From NCBI GenBank assembly GCA_024277475.1, contig JAJRVC010000135.1, positions 1 to 29,760 on the forward strand: 29,760 nt of DNA. Direction: 5' to 3'. Each line of letters starts with the position of its first letter. Positions within the stretch are counted from its first letter, which is position 1. The DNA is from Deltaproteobacteria bacterium. Lineage in GTDB: Bacteria; Desulfobacterota; Desulfobacteria; Desulfobacterales; JAFDCJ01. The translations under genes were made by a program, and so were the position numbers. Below are positions 24,739 through 29,760 of the stretch, piece by piece. Under the pieces are notes generated by a model, which was not told the origin of the DNA, did not search any database, and saw only the letters and a list, made by a program, of their open reading frames with translations.

Positions 24739-24807
24739 GTTCACAGGTTCAGCGTTCTGGGTTATCTAACCTGTGAACCCCGAACCTCTGAACCCGTGAA
24801 CGGTTAC
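24739..24807. repeat. Hairpin-forming GAACC repeat in the nqrE-nqrF gap
   Basis: The 11-base arm GTTCACAGGTT (24739-24749) is perfectly complementary to AACCTGTGAAC (24768-24778). A competing pairing joins GTTCACAGGTTCAG to CTGAACCCGTGAAC further right with one mismatch. The right part (24775-24807) is the near-identical partner of the repeat at 17615-17647. In the nqr mRNA it could act as attenuator, processing site or RNA-stability hairpin. Confidence 0.7.
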
Positions 24808-24808
24808 G

Positions 24809-25417
24809 TCATAGTTTTATGCCGGAAAACGCCATAAAGGCCATGGCCATCAGCCCGGCTGTTGTAAACGTGATTCCCAGGCCTCTTAGACCGGGTGGCG
24901 GGTTGCTGTATGTCAATTTTTCGCGGATACCTGCCAGGGCCACAATGGCCAAGGCCCAACCGCTGCCGGAACCCAGCCCGTAAACCACACTCTCCATAAA
25001 ATTGTAATCCCGTTCCACCATGAACAGGGAACCACCCAGAATTGCACAGTTGACTGTGATCAATGGAAGAAAAATGCCGAGAGCATTGTAAAGTGCCGGC
25101 ACAAAGCGATCCAGCACCATTTCCAGTATCTGGACGGCGGTGGCAATGACCCCGATGTAGCTCAGCAGTCCCAAAAACGTCAGATCCACATGCCCCAGTC
25201 CGATCCAGGAGAGTGCTCCGGCTTTGAGAATGTGTTGATAAATCAGATTGTTTAGGGGTATTGTAATCGTTTGAACGAAGACCACCGCAATTCCCAGGCC
25301 GATGGCAGTACCGACATTTTTTGATACGGCTAAAAACGTACACATACCCAAAAAGAGCGTCAGGGCCATGTTTTCGAGAAAAACCGATTTTATGAAAATG
25401 TTCAGATAATATTCCAT
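24809..25417 (-). CDS. nqrE: Na+-NQR subunit E
   Basis: A 202-residue membrane subunit with six predicted helices. Together with NqrD it holds the membrane-embedded iron site and part of the Na+ path. The two half-helix cysteines are present: Cys26 in [10 protein letters not shown] and Cys124 in [12 protein letters not shown]. Further family stretches are [17 protein letters not shown] and [29 protein letters not shown] gives the ribosome binding site, which overlaps the nqrD stop; three bases separate the two genes, so translation is coupled. Confidence 0.97.
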   Translation of the reverse strand: MEYYLNIFIKSVFLENMALTLFLGMCTFLAVSKNVGTAIGLGIAVVFVQTITIPLNNLIYQHILKAGALSWIGLGHVDLTFLGLLSYIGVIATAVQILEMVLDRFVPALYNALGIFLPLITVNCAILGGSLFMVERDYNFMESVVYGLGSGSGWALAIVALAGIREKLTYSNPPPGLRGLGITFTTAGLMAMAFMAFSGIKL

Positions 25418-25420
25418 GGG

Positions 25421-26047
25421 CTATTCCTTTTCGATCAATTCCGGTTTATAGGTACGCACGGCCCAGATCAAAAGGGCGATGATAAAAAACGCACTGGGCG
25501 ACAGGACCATCAGCCCGTTGGTTACATACCAACCGCCGTGGTGCACCGGTTTTAATATCTCGAAACCAAATAACGAGCCTGACCCCAACAGTTCACGGAT
25601 GAACCCCACCAGCATCAATACCAAGCCGTAACCCAGACCATGGCCGATCCCATCCATGAAGCTTGCCCATGGACCGTATTTCATGGCAAATGCTTCCGCT
25701 CGTCCCATGACAATACAGTTGGTGATGATCAAGCCGACATAAACCGACAACTCCTGGGATATATTAAAGAGATAAGCTTCCAGGATCTGGTCTACGACGA
25801 TGACAAACGTTGCAATGATGGTGATTTGGGCGCCGATCCTCACGCTGCCCGGGATTTGATTTCGGATCATACTTACCGTAGCACTGTAAAACGCGGTCAC
25901 GAGAGTTACGCAGACGGCCATGACAAATGCGGTTTGAAGCGTGTCCGTTACGGCCAATGCCGAGCAGATACCCAGCACCTTAACGGCAATAGGGTTCTCG
26001 CGAAAGATGGGGTCCAACAAAAGATCTTTGGTCTTCAGTGCAGCCAT
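25421..26047 (-). CDS. nqrD: Na+-NQR subunit D
   Basis: A 208-residue membrane subunit, a paralogue of NqrE in inverted topology. The iron-site cysteines are Cys28 ([10 protein letters not shown]) and Cys111 ([16 protein letters not shown]). Other family features are [12 protein letters not shown] and [26 protein letters not shown] lies just before the ATG and inside the nqrC end; one base separates the genes. Length is standard. Confidence 0.97.
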   Translation of the reverse strand: MAALKTKDLLLDPIFRENPIAVKVLGICSALAVTDTLQTAFVMAVCVTLVTAFYSATVSMIRNQIPGSVRIGAQITIIATFVIVVDQILEAYLFNISQELSVYVGLIITNCIVMGRAEAFAMKYGPWASFMDGIGHGLGYGLVLMLVGFIRELLGSGSLFGFEILKPVHHGGWYVTNGLMVLSPSAFFIIALLIWAVRTYKPELIEKE

Positions 26048-26048
26048 A

Positions 26049-26825
26049 TCAGGCTCCTTTAGTCGATAACCGGCCTAAAAACGGTTTGAAACCGTCTTTA
26101 CCCAACCAGAATTTGATGAGATTTGTGACCCCGTTGGAAGTGAGCGTAGCCCCGGACAAAGCGTCGACTTCGTTGGCGGCCCCGGGAGACAGGGATTTCA
26201 CCCCTCCTTTGACCAATCGAAAAGCAACTTTGCCCTGCTGATTATATATCTTCTTTTCTTTCCAGGTTGCATCCCAGGACGGGTTGCTGATGCCCGCCCC
26301 CAGTCCGGGGGTTTCTTCTTGCTGGTAGAAGGTAACACCGCGAATGGTTGTCAAATCAGAATCCAACGCCAGATAGGCGTATAGCGTCGACCAGAGCCCT
26401 TTGCCGTATAGCGGCAGAATAATCTCGTCGAGCTTGCCGTCTTTTTTTACGAGGTACACGAAGGAATACTTTTCCCGCCGGCCGATTTCGGCGATGTCTT
26501 GATTGCGTGCAATCGCAATACTTAATTTGGGATTTCTAGCAGCCCGTCTTTGATTATAAGTGGCTGGATCCAGCTGATCTATGGGGACATATTTTCCGGT
26601 AGCAAGATCGACGATACGCGTTTCAACCTGTTTAAACAATTCTGCCACCGGCGCTTTCGGGTCGTAGAGACCGGCTGCAATCAGAAGGTCCGTCTTTCTG
26701 TTCCGGATACGATTGGCTTCCTGCCTGGGGCGCAATCCGATCGCTGTCCCGGCGACGAGAAAGGAACAGACCAAAGATAATGAAATTACAACTGTATAGG
26801 CTTTGGCGACGCCTTCACTGGCCAT
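26049..26825 (-). CDS. nqrC: Na+-NQR subunit C (covalent FMN)
   Basis: A 258-residue subunit with one N-terminal membrane helix (about residues 10-30) and a periplasmic FMN domain. The flavin attachment motif is [14 protein letters not shown], with Thr227 as the expected phosphoester-linked residue. [18 protein letters not shown] is also characteristic. The start at 26825 gives the family's usual length and has GAAGGCGG upstream; an earlier in-frame start at 26873 would add 16 residues without resemblance and extend deeper into nqrB. The first codons overlap the nqrB end by 11 bases, indicating translational coupling. Confidence 0.96.
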   Translation of the reverse strand: MASEGVAKAYTVVISLSLVCSFLVAGTAIGLRPRQEANRIRNRKTDLLIAAGLYDPKAPVAELFKQVETRIVDLATGKYVPIDQLDPATYNQRRAARNPKLSIAIARNQDIAEIGRREKYSFVYLVKKDGKLDEIILPLYGKGLWSTLYAYLALDSDLTTIRGVTFYQQEETPGLGAGISNPSWDATWKEKKIYNQQGKVAFRLVKGGVKSLSPGAANEVDALSGATLTSNGVTNLIKFWLGKDGFKPFLGRLSTKGA

Positions 26826-28032
26826 TTCGTATCCGCCTTCTTTTGATATTGGCCTGCAAAACGAAGAAGTCAATTACAGGAGCAAAAATATTGCCCAATA
26901 ATATCGCAAGCATGACTCCTTCGGGATAAGCAGGATTGACGACGCGTATCAATATAGTCAAAAGTCCCACCAAGGCACCGTAAATCCACTTGCCGCCCAG
27001 GGTCAGCGCCGCAGATACCGGATCGGTGGCACAGAAAACCAGTCCAAACGCAAAGCCGCCCACTACCAGGTGCCACCAGGGCGGCAACAGGAACATGGCA
27101 TTGGTCTGGCTGCCGATGACCCACAACAGCGTGGCAAAGCCCATACCGCTGATGAGCATCGACATCATGATGCGCCAGGAGCCGACACCGGCAATGATCA
27201 GGATGGCCGCGCCGATCATACACGCCAATGTGGAGGTTTCCCCCAATGAGCCCGGAATCGTACCGAGGAAGGCCTGGGACCAGGTGACATGAATGGCCTG
27301 CATAGCGGTGCCGACAGGGGTCGTTGCCAGAGCCCCCAAGGGTGTCGCCGCGCTGATCCCGTCCACGGCAACCCAAACGCTGTTGCCGCTGCTATGCGCC
27401 GGATAGGCAAAATATAAAAACGCCCGGCCTGCCAAGGCGGGATTCACAATATTTCGGCCGGTGCCGCCAAACAACTCTTTAGCGATCACAACACCAAAGC
27501 TAACGCCCAGCGCTACCTGCCACAAGGGAACCGTCGGCGGAAGCGTAAGGGGAAAAATCAATCCGGTCACCAGAAAACCTTCATTCAAATCTTCTTTGCG
27601 CACAATACCGAAGAGGACCTCCCAGGCGCCGCCAACGGCCATGCTGACGATATAAATCGGTAAAAAATAAAGGGCGCCATGAATGAAGTTTGCCAGGATA
27701 CTTCCCGGATCGTACCCGATGCCCAGGCCGGTCAGCACAGCACCTCGCCAGCCCGGGGCGGATGTCATTTTTATGGCCTGCATAGCGGAGTTGGCCTGGA
27801 AACCCGTATTCCACATGGCCATTAGTACACAAGGGGTCAGCGCCCAGACGACGATGATCATAATGCGCTTCAGATCCATGGAGTCACGAACATGCGGTTG
27901 GCCGGCGGTGATCTCATCGGTTGAATACAGAAACGTATCGGTAGCTTCAAAAAGCGGATAAAATTTTTCAAACCTGCCCCCCCTTTCAAAGGACGGCCTT
28001 ACTTTATCCAGAAACTTTCGCAGCGACTTCAT
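26815..28032 (-). CDS. nqrB: Na+-NQR subunit B (covalent FMN, quinone/Na+ site)
   Basis: A 405-residue membrane subunit with about ten helices, central for Na+ translocation and quinone reduction. The covalent FMN motif reads [12 protein letters not shown] with Thr230 as acceptor; many homologues have SGAT here, this one SAAT. Other marks are the N-terminal [35 protein letters not shown] and [28 protein letters not shown] overlapping the nqrA stop is the likely ribosome binding site, and eight bases separate the genes. Length is normal. Confidence 0.97.
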   Translation of the reverse strand: MKSLRKFLDKVRPSFERGGRFEKFYPLFEATDTFLYSTDEITAGQPHVRDSMDLKRIMIIVVWALTPCVLMAMWNTGFQANSAMQAIKMTSAPGWRGAVLTGLGIGYDPGSILANFIHGALYFLPIYIVSMAVGGAWEVLFGIVRKEDLNEGFLVTGLIFPLTLPPTVPLWQVALGVSFGVVIAKELFGGTGRNIVNPALAGRAFLYFAYPAHSSGNSVWVAVDGISAATPLGALATTPVGTAMQAIHVTWSQAFLGTIPGSLGETSTLACMIGAAILIIAGVGSWRIMMSMLISGMGFATLLWVIGSQTNAMFLLPPWWHLVVGGFAFGLVFCATDPVSAALTLGGKWIYGALVGLLTILIRVVNPAYPEGVMLAILLGNIFAPVIDFFVLQANIKRRRIRNGQ

Positions 28033-28040
28033 CAGTCGGT

Positions 28041-29393
28041 TTATCCTTCTTTTTCAATGCGTGTCAGAACTTCGCGCAGCAGTGGGCCGTAGTCATATTT
28101 TCCGGGACATACAAAGGCACAGAGGGCCAAATCTTCTTCATCGAGTTCCAGGGCTCCGAGCGCCTGGGCACGGTCGGTATCCCCCACAATGACAGCACGC
28201 AGCAGGTAGGCTGGAATTATATCCAGCGGCATGACTTTCTCATAGGAGCCGATGGGCACCATAGGGCGCTTGTTACCTTCAGCCGAACTGGTAAACGCAA
28301 ATTTACGCTTGCGGCCGAAAAATGCGGAGGCGTATAGCGCTTTGACGGAATAGCGGTTAAAGCCTGCCGCCATCCAACCCAAAAACTGGCGTGCGCTCCC
28401 TTCCGCGATGACCGAAATCTGCAGGTGGTGCCGCCCTAAAAATGCATAGTTGTTTTGGGCGTGTCTTCCGCAAAGAACAGAGCCCGAGATCACCCGCAGG
28501 TTGTCTTGCTTCAACTGTCCGGCGACGAGTTCATCAATGCTTGCGCCCACGCGGGTGCGAATAAGCCGCGGATTTTTAACCATTGGACCCGCCAGGGAAA
28601 TCACCCGCTCCAGGTATAACCGGCCGGTGACAAACAGCCTGCCAATGGAAATAACATCCGGGTAATTGACATACCAGACGGTCTTATACTCACTGACAGG
28701 ATCCAGGAAATGAATGTGGGTGCCGGCCAAGCCGGCCGGATGCGGCCCGGCAAATTCTGCCGGTACGACGTTTGGCACATCATTTCCTGCAATGTCGGCA
28801 CCTGCCAGCCGGCAGACAAATACCGCTCCATCGGTCAGACGGGAAAGCACTCTTAAGCCATTGACAAAGTCGCTGGCCTGCTCCTTGATCACGGGTTCCG
28901 GATTTAAAGCCAACGGATTGGTATCCATGGCTGTTACAAAAATGGAATGCGGAACCGATCCCGGCAGCGGGACTTTGCTGTAAGGTCTGGTTCGCAGGGT
29001 GGTCCACAGACCGGATGCGATCAGATTATTTTGAACTTCATTACGATCAAGCGTGGCCAGGCCCGATGCTTCAAATGATGGAAAGGTCTCTGCTGCATGT
29101 CCGTCAAGTTCGATGACCACCGACTCGAATTTACGCCTGGCACCGCGATTGATGGCAATAACTTTGCCGCAACCGGGTGATGTATAGCGAACCCCCGGTG
29201 TTTTCTTATCGTTAAAAAGTACCTGACCTATTTTAACCGAATCGCCCACCTGCACCGCCATCTTGGGCTTCATGCCGACATAATCGTCTCCGACCAGCGC
29301 AACCCGGCGCACAGAACGTGCAGTCTCAATGGTTGATGCCGGTGTGCCTTCAATGGGAAGATCTAAACCTTTCTTGATTTGGTAAGTGTTCAC
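28041..29393 (-). CDS. nqrA: Na+-NQR subunit A
   Basis: A 450-residue soluble subunit that caps NqrB on the cytoplasmic side. Family-typical stretches are [73 protein letters not shown], and the ending [20 protein letters not shown] with TRIEKEG. The GTG at 29393 is chosen because the product then starts [14 protein letters not shown], matching the usual [12 protein letters not shown] beginning. An upstream in-frame GTG at 29441 overlaps the preceding gene by 14 bases and would add 16 residues. Neither has a good Shine-Dalgarno, so initiation may depend on coupling. It is first of the nqr genes; no promoter is visible between it and the CBS gene. Confidence 0.95.
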   Translation of the reverse strand: MNTYQIKKGLDLPIEGTPASTIETARSVRRVALVGDDYVGMKPKMAVQVGDSVKIGQVLFNDKKTPGVRYTSPGCGKVIAINRGARRKFESVVIELDGHAAETFPSFEASGLATLDRNEVQNNLIASGLWTTLRTRPYSKVPLPGSVPHSIFVTAMDTNPLALNPEPVIKEQASDFVNGLRVLSRLTDGAVFVCRLAGADIAGNDVPNVVPAEFAGPHPAGLAGTHIHFLDPVSEYKTVWYVNYPDVISIGRLFVTGRLYLERVISLAGPMVKNPRLIRTRVGASIDELVAGQLKQDNLRVISGSVLCGRHAQNNYAFLGRHHLQISVIAEGSARQFLGWMAAGFNRYSVKALYASAFFGRKRKFAFTSSAEGNKRPMVPIGSYEKVMPLDIIPAYLLRAVIVGDTDRAQALGALELDEEDLALCAFVCPGKYDYGPLLREVLTRIEKEG

Positions 29394-29427
29394 GTAAACG
29401 GTAACCCAATTAAATTCCGCTAACAAC

Positions 29428-29760
29428 TCATGTCTCCTCACGATGTCTGCGAATAATTTCTCTGCTGAGGGCTTGCCGAATTTTTCTCTGTTCGATCATG
29501 CCCACAAGGTGATGGTCATTATCGGTGCTGACAACAGGCAGAACTTCCACTTCCACTTCCTTCATTTCCTCCAGGGCCTCCATAAGCCGGGTTTCAGGCA
29601 TTGTCACGGCATGGATGTCGGTCATGAGATCACACGCCACGACCAGGCTCTCCAATCCTTCCTTGATAAACAGGCTTTTAATCTCCAGAAAGGAAATTAT
29701 GCCGATCGGACGTAACGATTCATCTACCACGGGATAGAAAAGGGAATCACTTTCCGCGGC
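29428..29760 (-). CDS. CBS-domain C-terminus, partial, possibly of a ClC-type channel
   Basis: The last 110 codons of a gene that continues beyond the right edge. Two partial CBS motifs are visible: [20 protein letters not shown], then [40 protein letters not shown] and [16 protein letters not shown]. The tail [12 protein letters not shown] resembles the end of bacterial ClC chloride channel/antiporter proteins with cytoplasmic CBS pairs, but a stand-alone CBS protein is equally possible from this piece. Its stop lies 34 bases before the chosen nqrA start (overlapping the alternative one), so it may be co-transcribed with the nqr operon. Confidence 0.75.
   Translation of the reverse strand, partial: AAESDSLFYPVVDESLRPIGIISFLEIKSLFIKEGLESLVVACDLMTDIHAVTMPETRLMEALEEMKEVEVEVLPVVSTDNDHHLVGMIEQRKIRQALSREIIRRHREET

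Overview
The window reads as chromosomal DNA of a Gram-negative anaerobe, most likely a deltaproteobacterium of the Desulfobacterales type. This is an inference from gene content and style (a complete Na+-NQR operon, an ArsA-like ATPase, a UPF0182 protein, a FabH of proteobacterial type, short 'GAACC..GTGAACGGTTAC' intergenic repeats); no rRNA or other marker is present to confirm it. No tRNA, rRNA, CRISPR array, transposase or phage gene was recognised.

Layout. 1-3.9 kb: the 3' end of fabH, a long non-coding stretch, an AT-rich GT4 glycosyltransferase that looks acquired, and a HAMP/SpoIIE-type membrane phosphatase. 3.9-5.3 kb (minus): an ArsA/GET3-like ATPase overlapping a small conserved-looking partner. 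5.6-8.9 kb (plus): a PLP aminotransferase and a two-gene K+ uptake system (TrkH/KtrB-like channel plus TrkA/KtrA-like gating subunit). 9.0-14.5 kb (minus): a probable operon P3A-type H+-ATPase - helical hypothetical - FtsH - UspA. 14.5-17.1 kb: one intact gene (exported PRC-barrel protein) among decayed fragments of a CBS protein, an alpha-glucan phosphorylase and a glycosyltransferase. 17.1-22.9 kb: a small membrane protein, an M50 protease, a UPF0182 membrane protein, a truncated MlaF-like ABC ATPase running tail-to-tail into a BON-domain protein, and a CBS-domain protein. 23.1-29.8 kb (minus): a small tetra-cysteine membrane protein (NqrM-like candidate), nqrF-E-D-C-B-A, and the C-terminal end of a CBS-domain protein, possibly a ClC-type channel.

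The main discovery is a 104-nt promoter module present five times, arranged as two divergent pairs (14529-14843 and 17642-17879) plus one single copy (22254-22357). All five align without gaps, and the distance from the first conserved box to a TATAAT-like -10 is exactly 86 nt each time. The copies precede the H+-ATPase/FtsH/Usp operon, the CBS remnant and PRC-barrel gene, the small membrane protein, the M50 protease/UPF0182 pair, and the BON protein. This defines a local regulon of envelope, ion-homeostasis and proteostasis genes under one unknown activator. Its gene content (P-type ATPase, Usp, CBS, M50 protease, BON, glucan phosphorylase relic) resembles low-oxygen/dormancy regulons such as the mycobacterial DosR set, but the motif is not the DosR box.

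In the nqr operon, the usual six subunits are complete with their FMN-attachment, Fe-S and membrane-cysteine residues. The small gene directly downstream of nqrF is a candidate metal-maturation factor, and the nqrE-nqrF gap carries a repeat able to fold into a strong hairpin.
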